From the NCBI GenBank assembly GCA_949825065.1, contig OX463848.1:34749491-34813490 (forward strand): a stretch of DNA of 64,000 bases. The letters are read 5' to 3'. Of the stretch, positions 50,701 to 53,430 are shown piece by piece. The position numbers and the translations under genes are program-made. The first letter of the stretch is position 1; the number at the start of each line of letters is the position of its first letter. The stretch comes from Odontocerum albicorne. Its lineage: Eukaryota; Arthropoda; Insecta; Trichoptera; Odontoceridae. The notes under the pieces are model-generated. The model had not been told where the DNA came from. It was given only the letters and a program-made list of their open reading frames with translations, and searched no databases.

Positions 50701-53430
50701 AGATGAATGCTGTGAAGATGCATACACTAAGAAAAATTTGTAGTGTCAATGTTTGAAAGAAGATATCAGAAATGAGTACATGGATAAAATGGATGGTTTA
50801 AGTAAGATGAAGAAAGGAGCTTTAACACATTGCTAACGGTTACGTCACAAGTCGCCTAAGGCTGGAAGTGGGCCTTTTTTTGCTATATCGTTGATTACGT
50901 ATCGTTGATTACGTAAGTCTGGACCAAATGGACCAGACTTTTAGAGAAGGTAAAGTGAGAAATACGAATAATAGAACATTGTGCATGGTGAGATGTATAA
51001 ATGTGGAGGCGAAGGCTGTGTGCTTAGATAGAAAATTTTGGAGGTCTGTTCTCTTTGCCTACTCCACAAGGGACACAGCGTGATGATATATTTATATGCA
51101 CAATATGAAATTTATGTTTATGTATACAAAATTATATTTATGGAAACAGCAAGAGTTATTTTCTAAAGCCTCACTTCTAGAGTTGTACAACTAATCATTT
51201 AATTTTTCTGTTTGCATCATTAATGAATTTAATATTTTCAGACGTTCAATAACAGCCACCTTAAATTCAATGGCCCCAGGACAGCCCCATCCGACTGGAG
51301 TGCCGGGAGGACACGAGGAGCTTTCCATCGGATCTGCTGGCTCCCTGGCAGCCAGACAGAGATGTGTCAAACCTCGGTGGAATGATGATACACTGACAGG
51401 TAAAATTTACCATATAAATAAGTAATTTAAATAGAATCTTATTAAGATATCAGAACATATGAGTCATTGAGTAACAAAAGCCATTCGTGGCAAAATTTTA
51501 TTGAAAGAAGAGGGTGTTAGATGTTAAAATTAGAAGTTATACATATGTACTATATTTCATCCTAAAAACTCAATGTTTTCAAAACCATATCATTTTGATT
51601 TCTAAATACAGGTATGCCTTTTTATTTCTTACAGTTTATCTAATTCACGTTTAAATTCTTCTTCTTCTTAAACTTTCTGTAGACTCTCAAGAGTCTGTTA
51701 CTGCAGGATTGTCCTATGATGCTGAGCTCCAACTATCTCTCCATCGTTTTGGGGGTCTCTCTGGCGGACGCCGTCCATCCGGCACCCCATACAGTGCTAT
51801 GTATGGAATTCTTGTGGAATTCATTCTCTGTACATGTTGGTACCAGTATCGTCAACGCTGTCGTCCCCATCTGACCACATCTTGGACCTCACAGACCTCT
51901 CGGATTGTGGTGTTCCTTACACGATCACGCAAAGTCTTCCCAGCAATAGCGCGAAGAGTTCTCATTTACGTTTAAATTAATAATCTTAATCTATTATAAG
52001 TATAATTTGCCTAATTCCACTAAGCCGAAAATGAAATGAAACATACTGCGACTGTAAATGAAAAAAAAACACAAAACATATATGCAAAAACATTGTTCTA
52101 ATTTTGATATACATTATGCCGTCAAAGTAAACAGATTTATAAAACAAATGAACATTGATTTGCTATCATTATTGAAATTGGCCTTTGCCATTACAATTAA
52201 GGCTTTTTAATAAGTCGGGTGCCTATCGGTGGATTGGGTTGATGTTTTCATTAGAGTTTTATAGATTCATTTTTGTAGGTTGTTGTTGAGTTTTGTTTTT
52301 AAAGAGGCACTGTCTGTGTTTCCTAACTGGATGGTATTATTGTTAAAGCAAAAAGTTATTTTGTGCTATGGGCAAGGATTTTTTATATTTTCTCTGTAAT
52401 GGGAGAAAAATACAAACCTGGCAAAAAGGATTATATTTTCATGCCATAATTTTTTTTTTTTAAATAATTACAAATAACAAGTCTCAAGGACAGACTTTGG
52501 ATAAAGTTGATGTATACCTACCCCAGTATTTAGCCATGACCAATTAGTCAAATGCTACGTTTGGTCAGTATTATTGCATGGAGTGGAATCATGGACCCTT
52601 AAAGTTAGTAGTATGAACCGACTGGAAGCATTCGAAATGTGGATGCACCGAAGAATGCTACGGATACACTGGACGGATTTGGTCAGCGACACAAGGGTTC
52701 TTCAAAGAGCCAAAGTTGATAGAGAGTTGCTGACTAATATTAAAATCCGAAAGGTGTCTTACTTGGGTCATGTACTTTTAAGAGCAAAGTACAAATTACT
52801 GCACCTGATCATCCAAGGCAAAATAGAAGGTCGAAGAGGTGTTGGCAGGAGGCAACTCTCCTGGCTCCGCAATATACGTGATTGGACTGGCAGTTGGAGA
52901 TCTTTTTCGGGCTGCCGGGGACAAAGGTGTCTACTCCCAGGTGATATTCAACATTGGGTGGACCTGACATGACACTGAGAAGAATTATCCCAAGGCTAAA
53001 TATCTGTTTGTTTAGTTTTTTTAATAACAATTTATGCCACTGAAATATAATTCTGATTGCAAAGTTCATACTTTTTTCCTAATATAATTTCTGTAAAATG
53101 GCGGCGAGCCAACTATGTTAGTAATATCATATAAAATAGTAAATGAAAGTGTTTATATCCTTTCCAGAAAGTGAATCCGAGTCATCGGATGAAGAAGAAG
53201 AAACAGGAGCCGCCGCCCTCCAGAGATTCTTAGCCGCTTGGGGCCTTGCACAGTACGCCCCTAAATTCCTTCAGGAACAGATTGACCTGGACTCGCTGAT
53301 GTTGCTTACAGAGAATGACATGAAGTCTTTAGGTCTTCCTTTGGGTCCGTATAGGAAACTCGTTACAGCGGTACAAGAAAGAAAAAATGCTTTAGCAAAT
53401 CCAGGACCATTGGTTGACACAGCCCTATGA
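2774..53430 (+). CDS. Sans: Sans / USH1G homologue (ankyrin-repeat and SAM scaffold), nine exons
   Basis: Join of 2774-2796, 35453-35596, 39738-39959, 40354-40589, 44466-44626, 46673-46869, 49114-49227, 51242-51399 and 53168-53430: 1518 nt, 505 residues plus TGA. Every junction has GT and AG and the frame is continuous. Residues 9-125 are ankyrin repeats ([12 protein letters not shown] at 34, [17 protein letters not shown] from 58). Residues 130-190 are lysine-rich. A central block has [10 protein letters not shown] and EVMYVG, then [14 protein letters not shown]. An acidic Glu/Ser stretch precedes the SAM domain at about 430-495, and the protein ends DTAL, a class I PDZ ligand. Order and motifs match vertebrate USH1G (461 residues, ending DTEL) from end to end. 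In the family, SANS binds myosin VIIa through its centre and harmonin through SAM plus tail, in actin-based protrusions such as stereocilia. The role in this organism is inferred from homology. Confidence 0.95.
3575..3640 (+). mobile_element. Solo pogo/Tigger-like terminus
   Basis: TATCCCTTGATTTACGCGAT matches the left end of the MITE at 1520. No matching right end was found nearby. Confidence 0.5.
3750..3895 (-). mobile_element. LINE-A 3' fragment
   Basis: Contains the antisense LINE-A block AGGAAAGAGTGCCAGACTTT, then CATACAACTCCTACGATTTT, which codes for the C-terminal RNRRSCMR and RKVWRSAL-like tail seen in better copies at 14870 and 20720. Confidence 0.55.
5240..5345 (-). mobile_element. 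SINE-III copy
   Basis: On the minus strand it reads from a GGGCGCCGTC head through a B box (GGTTCAAATCCC) into CTCTTGAGGAGA. This is a tRNA-derived layout. Confidence 0.5.
5728..5920 (+). repeat. Dispersed repeat, longest of three copies
   Basis: Contains GCGGCCATTAGATTAAGAAC, CCCGGCATCTGCATG and AACTACAAAGAAACCTCTGT. The copies at 1795 and 49884 share these blocks. Family not recognised. Confidence 0.6.
5945..6145 (-). mobile_element. SINE-I copy (tRNA-derived)
   Basis: On the minus strand a tRNA-like head (TTGGTAAGACGCTTGACTTT, B box GGTTCGATTCC) leads into a body with GGTTTTCACTTAAGG and GGCAATAAAC, ending in a GTACACTGTAC-like tail. Same structure as the copy at 25020. Confidence 0.7.
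6225..6450 (-). mobile_element. LINE-A 3' fragment leading into a minisatellite
   Basis: Antisense LINE-A sequence (CATCACGCCATTTCG, CACTTTATATTTGTTTCGTT, CATTAATCGTCATACAAGC) that runs directly into the 33-35-bp tandem array. The short plus-strand open frame here is a shadow of this fragment. Confidence 0.55.
6455..6775. repeat. Minisatellite, ~34-bp unit, about 9 copies
   Basis: Repeats of CTAAGTTCAAGTTCATCCCT and CATCCTTACCTGCT with small variants and one short unit near 6625. The unit matches the LINE-A block that in other copies reads CTTAAGTTCACATTCATCCC, so the array seems to have grown from the LINE. Confidence 0.85.
6996..7275. repeat. Tandem repeat, 93-bp unit, three copies
   Basis: TGATACGGAATGCACTACGT recurs at 7011, 7104 and 7197, exactly 93 bp apart, followed in each by AGATCTTTCGTAAGCTTC. 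It sits just downstream of a SINE-I tail (6955-6995). Confidence 0.9.
7505..7665. repeat. Inverted repeat with a third copy at 12983
   Basis: TTGTTTTATCAAACACTGTTT and its continuation ATTCCACTTTTTG reappear inverted at about 7617-7665 after a ~30-bp loop. The outer part (7505-7590) is also found inverted at 12983-13068. It may be the end of a retroelement, perhaps Penelope-like. Confidence 0.7.
8005..8095 (+). mobile_element. SINE-I body/tail fragment
   Basis: AATGGCAATAAGTCTGCCAG and GGTTGTTCTGTATATAACG match the 3' body of SINE-I copies (compare 15425-15500). The head is missing. Confidence 0.55.
8425..8510 (-). mobile_element. hAT-like terminal fragment
   Basis: On the minus strand it reads TATGCGGTCAAAAAAGTTTG then GAGATCACAG, resembling the degenerate CAGTG...CCAAACTTTTTTG ends of hAT elements. 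It is short and single-ended. Confidence 0.25.
8518..8719. repeat. Compound microsatellite (CATA)n-(GCAT)n-(TACG)n-(CATA)n-(CA)n
   Basis: Blocks of ACAT, GCAT and ACGT-type tetranucleotides followed by about 28 CA dinucleotides. All reading frames through it are open on both strands, giving false ORFs of His/Thr/Tyr or Cys/Val repeats. Confidence 0.97.
9350..10830. repeat. Satellite-like tandem array, 126-135-bp unit, 11 copies
   Basis: TCTTGATCCGAG recurs at 9445, 9580, 9715, 9841, 9968, 10094, 10221, 10356, 10482, 10609 and 10742. Spacing alternates among 135, 126 and 127 (last 133), depending on a 9-bp ATTATTACT insertion and on GTCATTT versus ATAATTA ends. The 135-126-127 order recurs, which is a higher-order pattern. 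It lies wholly inside the Harbinger-like element. Confidence 0.95.
12108..12360 (+). mobile_element. SINE-IV copy (tRNA-derived)
   Basis: A tRNA-like head (TGGCCGCGTGGTAACGCATT, B box GGTTTGAACCT) is followed by a body with AACTGAATTGACGTTAGAAT and CTACGAGTCCCAGTAATGAC. The body recurs inverted at 19845-19985. Confidence 0.6.
12940..13068 (+). mobile_element. Possible Penelope-like element 3' fragment
   Basis: CTGAAGATGAGGTGAAAGCC then TTGAAACCGG precedes the block AAAAAGTGGAATAAACAGTG that is shared inverted with 7505-7665. The CTGANGA...GAAAC arrangement recalls hammerhead-like motifs of Penelope-like retroelements, but the middle stem pairs poorly. Confidence 0.3.
13535..13880 (-). mobile_element. 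Diverged LINE-A-like 3' fragment
   Basis: Antisense blocks resembling LINE-A (CATCCGTTCAACATGGTTAA, ACCACCTCAACGTGATC, then TATTCTGTCATACATCG) in the same order as better copies at 14870 and 28270. Confidence 0.45.
14005..14225 (-). mobile_element. SINE-I copy, near full length
   Basis: On the minus strand: tRNA-like head with TTGGTAAGAAGGC and B box GGTTCAAATCC, body, GCCACATGGAAGTAAGCCTG, then GTATAGTATACAACGG and a TACAATACAATAC tail. Confidence 0.7.
14870..15305 (-). mobile_element. LINE-A 3' fragment
   Basis: On the minus strand the codons give pieces of the LINE C-terminus ([27 protein letters not shown] near 14840-15000, split here by damage) and the antisense block CAGAGTGCTCTTCTTCCTCT. 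The family tail in better copies reads [17 protein letters not shown]. It is 5'-truncated and has no intact frame. Confidence 0.65.
15308..15500 (+). mobile_element. SINE-I copy
   Basis: Head with AAAATTGGTAAGAAGCTTGT, decayed B box (ATTTCGATTCCC), body, GGCAATAAGCCCGCCAGGTT, GTACTGTATACAACTC and a TAATACAATACAAT tail. Confidence 0.7.
15500..15683 (+). mobile_element. SINE-II body/3' end
   Basis: Matches the SINE-II copy at 44936 through the AACTGTGAACTGCTTCC, CCAGTGGTTCC and TCAATTCGGATATGTTGAGG blocks. The tRNA-like head is absent. Confidence 0.55.
15684..17270 (+). pseudogene. LINE-B reverse transcriptase C-terminal fragment, split by a mariner
   Basis: Left part reads [37 protein letters not shown] and [20 protein letters not shown]. 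The right part (from 16904) resumes with a [17 protein letters not shown] sequence and ends [16 protein letters not shown] and RAVWRRRC. The same protein occurs uninterrupted at 45266-46015 (minus). It is the region after the YADD motif of a non-LTR retrotransposon. Removing 15972-16903 and one TA restores the register across the break. Confidence 0.85.
15972..16903 (-). mobile_element. Internally deleted mariner nested in LINE-B
   Basis: Inverted ends CGAGGCATATCCAGAAACTA and (right, reverse complement) CGAGGCGTATCCAGAAAGTA, flanked by TA at 15970-15971 and 16904-16905. On the minus strand, partial transposase includes [20 protein letters not shown] and [15 protein letters not shown], typical of mariner between the HTH region and the second catalytic aspartate. 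It is 932 bp, shorter than a full ~1.3-kb mariner, with frame damage, so it is non-autonomous. Confidence 0.85.
19845..20150 (-). mobile_element. SINE-IV copies, antisense
   Basis: 19845-19985 is the inverse of the SINE-IV body at 12170-12350. 19990-20150 carries a second copy with TGGATTGGATCCGATGGCAC and a GGGGTTTGAACCGGCAACCC B box on the minus strand. The plus-strand open frame across this stretch is not a gene. Confidence 0.5.
20290..20360 (-). mobile_element. SINE-IV tRNA-like head
   Basis: On the minus strand: ATGCCGCGCGGTAGCGCACT then GGACTTCGGTGCGGAATG and a B box GGTTCGAACAC. Very close to the head at 12119. Confidence 0.6.
20715..21180 (-). mobile_element. LINE-A 3' fragment, best-preserved frame
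   Basis: A minus-strand open frame includes [54 protein letters not shown] and [18 protein letters not shown]. This is the C-terminal tail following reverse transcriptase in a non-LTR element. It starts mid-protein, so it is 5'-truncated. At least ten further copies of this segment lie in the window. Confidence 0.75.
21243..21320. repeat. 20-bp-arm inverted repeat
   Basis: AGCGAATGATTGAGTGGCTG and its reverse complement CAGCCACTCAATCATTCGCT are separated by a loop of about 36 nt. No transposon termini accompany it. Confidence 0.8.
21370..21600 (+). mobile_element. SINE-II copy
   Basis: GTCTTAACTGCCACCCAGGG then GGGTTCGATTCCCGATCG (B box), an A-rich stretch, and the body block CGCGAACTACTGGTCTACTC. 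Compare 44936. Confidence 0.6.
21657..21860 (-). pseudogene. Decayed non-LTR retroelement C-terminal fragment
   Basis: The minus-strand frame has [17 protein letters not shown], resembling a degraded Cys-rich ...C.CG..QT..H...ECPR motif near the end of some LINE ORFs. A second trace ([20 protein letters not shown]) is antisense at about 19100-19205. Family not certain. Confidence 0.35.
22020..22175 (-). mobile_element. SINE-I copy, truncated
   Basis: On the minus strand: GGATTCGATTCCCTTTAG (B box), a body with GTTTTCACTTCAGGTC, and GACAATAAAACCGCCAG with the GTACATGACG tail. Confidence 0.6.
22180..22760 (-). mobile_element. Diverged LINE-A-like fragment with local duplication
   Basis: Antisense LINE-A order is recognisable (AATCACGCCGTGTCCCTTGC, then GTTCCACAACCATTTTAAAG and CATTAACACCCCACACATTT). 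The TTTTTCCTTAGTGTACGCAT block is duplicated around 22494-22555. Confidence 0.5.
23216..23802. mobile_element. TTAA-flanked MITE (piggyBac-like), family 1
   Basis: Left end GGGGATATTCTACTCTAGAA and right end (reverse complement) GGTGGTATTCTACTCTAGAG are inverted, with TTAA at 23212-23215 and 23803-23806. TTAA duplication is the mark of piggyBac-type insertion. A related, longer copy is at 57924-58914. Confidence 0.75.
24285..24790 (+). mobile_element. SINE-II copy interrupted by a SINE-I
   Basis: Head ATCGATCTAGTTGGTAAGAC and B box CTCGATTCCCGATGG, then the body to about 24515. It resumes after 24722 with TTGTCTTCCGACCACGCTAT and ACTTCGGATAAGTTGAAGG, the SINE-II 3' end. Confidence 0.6.
24525..24722 (-). 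mobile_element. SINE-I inserted in SINE-II
   Basis: On the minus strand it reads from GTGGCCTAGTAGGTTCGATC through GTTTTCACTTAAGGGC and GGCGATAAGCGCGCCAAGTT to a TGTAATACAGTGC tail. Confidence 0.65.
24905..25012 (-). mobile_element. SINE-III copy
   Basis: CAGTTTAGACAGCAAATTCT, TCTCAAGGGCGCTCTAAC and the minus-strand B box GGGTTCGAGTCCCGAG. Next to SINE-I at 25020. Confidence 0.55.
25020..25232 (-). mobile_element. SINE-I copy, full length
   Basis: Best reference copy. On the minus strand the A box TGGCCTAGTTGG (25219-25208) and B box GGTTCGATTCC (25175-25165) lie in a tRNA-like head. An A-rich linker, GTGGTTTTCACTTCAGGC, GGCAATTTT..., and the GTTGTACTGTATAC tail follow. These are pol III internal promoters in a SINE, not a functional tRNA gene. 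Confidence 0.75.
25650..26060 (+). mobile_element. LINE-A 3' fragment
   Basis: Sense-strand LINE-A: GTAGAGATATGTGCACTTAG, GATGGTTTGGGCACGTGGAA, TGGATCAAGTATATGATATT, GAAATCGTATGAGAAGG. Broken frame. Confidence 0.65.
26151..26766. mobile_element. TTAA-flanked MITE (piggyBac-like), family 2
   Basis: Left end CCTTTCCCTTCCTGTGCTAA and right end ...GGACAGGAAGGG are inverted, flanked by TTAA at 26147-26150 and 26767-26770. A truncated relative is at about 54780-55338. The 125-codon minus-strand frame inside it is not conserved in that relative. Confidence 0.7.
27360..27480 (-). mobile_element. SINE-I remnant
   Basis: AAACTTGGCGGGATTTTTTA, then AATTTCTTCCAACCAATTAG, is the antisense SINE-I body. 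Head lost. Confidence 0.4.
28270..28680 (-). mobile_element. LINE-A 3' fragment
   Basis: Antisense LINE-A blocks in order: CACTTGATCCAACTACACTT, CTTCCTCTCACACGCC, TCATTCGTTCAACATGCC, CACAATACTCTTCTTCAT, and CTTCATTCCGTATTCGTATT. The plus-strand open frame here is a shadow. Confidence 0.65.
28925..29000 (-). mobile_element. SINE-I fragment
   Basis: AATCTGACGGGCTTATTGCC and GGCGGAAATCTCTTCCAACC are the antisense SINE-I body. Confidence 0.5.
29335..29620 (-). pseudogene. Tc1/mariner-type transposase C-terminal remnant
   Basis: On the minus strand: [20 protein letters not shown], then [20 protein letters not shown] and a stop. The VYxTKP...EL...EC..IP..M...VC.S...R pattern is the conserved C-terminus of Tc1/mariner-superfamily proteins of the non-DD34D types. 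The N-terminal and catalytic parts are lost. A possible terminus (CAGGTGTGTACCC) lies at 29334. Confidence 0.55.
30276..30313. repeat. 15-bp-arm perfect inverted repeat
   Basis: TTACATTTAGAGATG (30276-30290) and CATCTCTAAATGTAA (30299-30313) with an 8-nt loop. Confidence 0.85.
30609..31820 (-). mobile_element. mariner element with intact transposase
   Basis: The left side has a mariner-style terminus (GGTTAGTCAAAAAGTTTTG at 30610-30628) after TA. The right terminus is less clear. A TTTCATAAGAAC-like core around 31803-31815 (minus) is only weakly similar, and short ATGAAAGATTAA repeats follow it at 31812-31855. Confidence 0.7.
30671..31741 (-). CDS. mariner (DD34D) transposase, intact
   Basis: Cut-and-paste transposase of 356 residues, or 349 from the second Met ([17 protein letters not shown]), which fits the family start better. 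N-terminal HTH pair ([40 protein letters not shown]), linker WVPHLL, first catalytic Asp in [16 protein letters not shown], second in [10 protein letters not shown], third in [14 protein letters not shown]. Spacing of the last two fits DD34D. Full length with no internal stop and all catalytic residues present, so it may be recent and possibly active. It lies in Sans intron 1, antisense to Sans. Confidence 0.95.
   Translation of the reverse strand: MSVYFLTMEKSEYRAVIKFFVLEGLSATEIHAKMVKVLKESSPSFPTVHRWVLEFKRGRTSVEDDPRSGRAKSALTPEIIAKIQDMVLEDHRSTVDVIADTIGISHGTTWHILAEVLGFKKLCAQWVPHLLTMQQKHVRMRLSEQHLEQFRKDKKDFLRRFITMDETWAYHHDPESKQEAKEWCEPGTLAPKRVRVQKSAKKVLASVFWDAKGILLINYLQTGKTINSDYYCDLLDQLDEKNCEKRPGLQKKKIIFHQDNAPAHTAQKTIAKISELGYELLQHPPYSPDLAPSDFWLFSHLKKFLRGKHFSSNEEVIAVVEEYFAGLPESHFRDGTTKLEDRWTKCIDLMGDYTEQ
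32245..32315 (+). mobile_element. SINE-I tail fragment
   Basis: AAGGCAATAAGCCTGCCAGA then TTATATTTGCAATAAAAGTG is the SINE-I 3' body. Confidence 0.5.
32630..32836 (+). pseudogene. Possible Harbinger transposase N-terminal fragment
   Basis: A 68-codon frame with [16 protein letters not shown], resembling the basic RKRRWW..LY motif near the start of some insect Harbinger transposases. It stops soon after. The match is weak. Confidence 0.35.
32765..33113 (-). pseudogene. Harbinger MADF-domain accessory protein, frameshifted
   Basis: From 33113: [19 protein letters not shown], then a frameshift to [16 protein letters not shown], a second shift in an A-run near 32990, then [17 protein letters not shown] and [14 protein letters not shown]. 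This is the standard MADF order (W..D..LI..Y...P; LA....; KIK.LR..Y.RE). The W-D-P segment is lost and it cannot make an intact protein. Confidence 0.75.
33400..33895. mobile_element. Possible TIR element, GGCCACAC ends
   Basis: GGCCACACAGGTACGAGCCT near 33404 and the reverse complement GGCCACACCAAAGTGCTTCG near 33892 are loosely inverted. Internal AAGCACTTTGGTGTGGCC is repeated at 33806 and 33868. No duplication identified. Confidence 0.3.
34864..35330 (-). pseudogene. LINE-C reverse transcriptase C-terminal fragment
   Basis: Minus strand: DAFEMWYWR, stop, then [39 protein letters not shown], and [17 protein letters not shown] with DRWCA. This is the post-polymerase tail of a non-LTR element, with stops and frameshifts. 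It ends about 120 bp before Sans exon 2. Confidence 0.7.
35453..35596 (+). CDS. Sans: Sans exon 2 (first ankyrin repeats)
   Basis: Acceptor TTTTTTTCTAG and donor GTAAGA. Encodes residues 8-56, including [16 protein letters not shown] and [19 protein letters not shown], the signature opening of the USH1G ankyrin domain. It has no ATG of its own in the usable frame at its start, so it must be spliced to an upstream exon. Confidence 0.95.
37287..37691. repeat. Long hairpin: ~160-bp inverted arms, 84-nt loop
   Basis: 37287-37446 and 37531-37691 are near-perfect reverse complements. Shared blocks include AACCAGCAGAATCTACAAAA, TACCTCTCACCCTCACAGAA and ACAGTGCATCATAACTTACT. The loop is AT-rich. It lies in Sans intron 2, so the pre-mRNA would contain a long stem. 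No transposon duplication was found at its ends. Confidence 0.92.
38395..38870 (+). mobile_element. LINE-A 3' fragment
   Basis: Frame with [40 protein letters not shown] and NKSTLRWHG, then a frameshift to a [13 protein letters not shown] tail. This copy extends furthest upstream of the LINE-A copies here. Confidence 0.75.
38885..39060 (+). repeat. Dispersed repeat related to the flank of the 59-bp array
   Basis: CATTTTGAAGATGGAACAAA and the following TTTTTTACTA...AAACCAAAAAA blocks recur at 47080-47180, where the 59-bp minisatellite begins. Here only a TATATA run follows. Confidence 0.6.
39738..39959 (+). CDS. Sans: Sans exon 3 (ankyrin repeats)
   Basis: Acceptor TTTTTCAG and donor GTAAGC. 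Encodes residues 56-130: [19 protein letters not shown], then [19 protein letters not shown] and a final repeat ending [11 protein letters not shown]. Closely parallels vertebrate USH1G in both motif and spacing. Confidence 0.95.
40354..40589 (+). CDS. Sans: Sans exon 4 (basic, charged linker)
   Basis: Acceptor ATTTTTAG and donor GTAAAG. Encodes residues 130-209. The first half is lysine-rich ([13 protein letters not shown]), likely helical, and corresponds to the charged segment after the ankyrin domain in USH1G. An internal ATG at 40370 is in frame but is not the start. Confidence 0.9.
41351..42638 (-). mobile_element. mariner-like element with complete ends and dead transposase
   Basis: Ends TTAGGTGTACAAATAAGTTT and (right, reverse complement) TTGGGTGTACAAATAAGTCA, with TA at 41349-41350 and 42639-42640. 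Length is 1288 bp, normal for mariner. The minus strand codes [60 protein letters not shown] and [15 protein letters not shown], but frameshifts and stops break it. It lies in Sans intron 4. Confidence 0.92.
41560..42476 (-). pseudogene. Broken mariner transposase
   Basis: HTH region at 42476-42198, then a stop or frameshift near 42180-42198. The first catalytic block (TGDEK) is at about 42000, with the W becoming C in the usual ETW context. The SPDIAPSD block near 41630 is followed by a stop. The second catalytic block is not clear. Not functional. Confidence 0.85.
42916..43020. repeat. 37-bp tandem repeat, nearly 3 copies
   Basis: CTTACCTACTTTGAGATAAT then CATTTACGCAAGCAGAA occurs three times (the third is partial). 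Confidence 0.9.
43670..43893. mobile_element. Foldback MITE, ~85-bp arms
   Basis: GTAAGTAATACATATCGGG, CTATCAGCTAACTTC and CTTTGTAGAGC on the left recur inverted at 43801-43893 (GCTCTACAAAGCAGAAGTTA, CCCGATATGTATTACTTACC). It abuts a LINE-A fragment. Confidence 0.8.
43890..44150 (+). mobile_element. LINE-A 3' fragment
   Basis: Sense-strand LINE-A: TACGATGGTTTGGGTATGTA, GAATGAATGAATGAAGAAAG, GGTTGGATCAAGTGAATGAT, AGTCAGAGAAATCGTATAAG, ending in CCTACCCCGACAAAAATATT and TGGTATGTATGTATG. Confidence 0.65.
44466..44626 (+). CDS. Sans: Sans exon 5 (central region)
   Basis: Acceptor CCATTTCAG and donor GTGTGT. Encodes residues 209-262 with [14 protein letters not shown] followed by a basic stretch ([13 protein letters not shown]). 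This corresponds to the serine- and lysine-rich middle of USH1G before the KxSEDGRKS-type motif. Confidence 0.88.
44667..44855. mobile_element. Short TIR MITE, 189 bp
   Basis: TAATGCCATGTTTACACGAG and AGTACTTGTCATTAGTACTT on the left match the inverse of AAGTACTAATGACAAGTACT and CTAGTGTAAACATGGCATTA on the right. The inner part also folds. Superfamily unclear. It is 40 bp past Sans exon 5. Confidence 0.85.
44936..45216 (+). mobile_element. SINE-II copy, full length
   Basis: tRNA-like head (TTAACTAATTGGTAAGTTGC; B box GGATTCAATTCCC), an A-rich linker, a body with GTGATGACAAACTATGATTT, ending in CAATTCGGATATGTTGAGGG. Reference copy for the family. Confidence 0.65.
45246..46041 (-). mobile_element. 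LINE-B, 5'-truncated, with 12-bp target duplication
   Basis: The insertion is bracketed by ATCACACTTGAT at 45234-45245 and 46042-46053. The minus-strand sequence enters just at the polymerase active-site motif ([13 protein letters not shown], with ADD degraded to ID) and runs to the 3' end, the usual 5' truncation of LINE integration. Confidence 0.85.
45266..46015 (-). pseudogene. LINE-B reverse transcriptase C-terminal region, open frame
   Basis: 250 codons without a stop: [80 protein letters not shown] and [15 protein letters not shown]. It is the thumb and C-terminal domain of a non-LTR polymerase. It lacks the fingers and most of the active site, so it is not functional. The intact frame suggests a young insertion. 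Confidence 0.85.
46325..46508 (-). mobile_element. SINE-I copy
   Basis: On the minus strand: CAGATAAGATGTCTGTCTTT, B box GGATTCGATTCCCG, TCTGGTTAGTTGGAAGAGAT, and GCCATATGGCAAGAAACTC. It lies about 160 bp before Sans exon 6. Confidence 0.65.
46673..46869 (+). CDS. Sans: Sans exon 6 (central motif)
   Basis: Acceptor TTTGTTCTAG and donor GTTTAT. Encodes residues 263-328. The [20 protein letters not shown] segment matches the conserved RKSVRSLSGL..DVMFV motif of vertebrate USH1G, inside the region described as binding the myosin VIIa tail. An acidic run (DDEEEPE) follows. Confidence 0.92.
47170..48355. repeat. 59-bp minisatellite, 20 copies
   Basis: GAACAGTGTATAGAAA recurs every 59 bp from 47181 to 48302. 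Variants are GAAATGA/GAAACGA, CAACAAAG/CAATAAAG and GATCTG/GAGCTG. Units 14-16 and 17-19 have the same variant order, a 177-bp higher-order unit. The minus strand has no stop in any frame, giving three overlapping false ORFs of 376-462 codons. It lies in Sans intron 6. Confidence 0.97.
49114..49227 (+). CDS. Sans: Sans exon 7 (central region)
   Basis: Acceptor TTATTCCAG and donor GTTATT. Encodes residues 328-366, with [14 protein letters not shown] and [13 protein letters not shown]. The latter corresponds to the LFTRPGLGTMVFRR motif of vertebrate USH1G. Confidence 0.92.
49240..49335 (-). mobile_element. SINE-III copy
   Basis: TATAGCACCGTTTATAGAGA, CTCCTCAAGGGTGCTCC and a TTTGAACCCACTACTGC box, as at 5240 and 24905. 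It starts a few bases past the exon 7 donor. Confidence 0.5.
49884..50070 (+). repeat. Dispersed repeat, third copy
   Basis: Shares GGCTGTTAGATTACATACTT, CTGCATATGTTTAAAAAA and ACTACAAAGAAACCTTAATA with the copies at 1795 and 5728. Confidence 0.55.
50695..51090 (+). mobile_element. Diverged LINE-A fragment
   Basis: GATGAATGCTGTGAAGATGC, AAGTAAGATGAAGAAAGGAG and the 3' block TTTGCCTACTCCACAAGGGA match LINE-A. The middle is altered by indels. Confidence 0.5.
51242..51399 (+). CDS. Sans: Sans exon 8 (low-complexity linker before SAM)
   Basis: Acceptor ATATTTTCAG and donor GTAAAA. Encodes residues 366-419: [13 protein letters not shown], a Gly/Pro-rich stretch, then [13 protein letters not shown] and KPRWNDD. 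The SIGSAGSL and WNDD elements parallel SLGSANSL and a W-x-E/D motif ahead of the SAM domain in USH1G. Confidence 0.92.
51650..51975 (-). pseudogene. LINE-E C-terminal fragment
   Basis: Minus strand: [37 protein letters not shown], a stop, then [20 protein letters not shown] and [17 protein letters not shown]. This is the tail of a different non-LTR family (IR..C...D...W...RR..W..H..RM). The plus-strand ORF here is a shadow. Confidence 0.65.
52550..52975 (+). pseudogene. LINE-D reverse transcriptase C-terminal fragment
   Basis: Frame with [60 protein letters not shown] and [20 protein letters not shown]. It is the end of a non-LTR polymerase protein, 5'-truncated, in Sans intron 8 about 190 bp before exon 9. 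It is in sense orientation, but no splice junction joins it to Sans. Confidence 0.8.
53168..53430 (+). CDS. Sans: Sans exon 9 (SAM domain and PDZ ligand, stop)
   Basis: Acceptor ATCCTTTCCAG. The exon begins with a Ser/Glu-rich acidic run, then a SAM domain ([47 protein letters not shown]). It ends DTAL and TGA at 53428-53430. SAM plus a C-terminal class I PDZ ligand is the harmonin-binding module of the family. Confidence 0.95.

Noticed and set aside
52550..52975. Extra Sans exon just before exon 9
   Set aside because: The frame encodes a LINE C-terminus and exons 8 and 9 join in frame without it.
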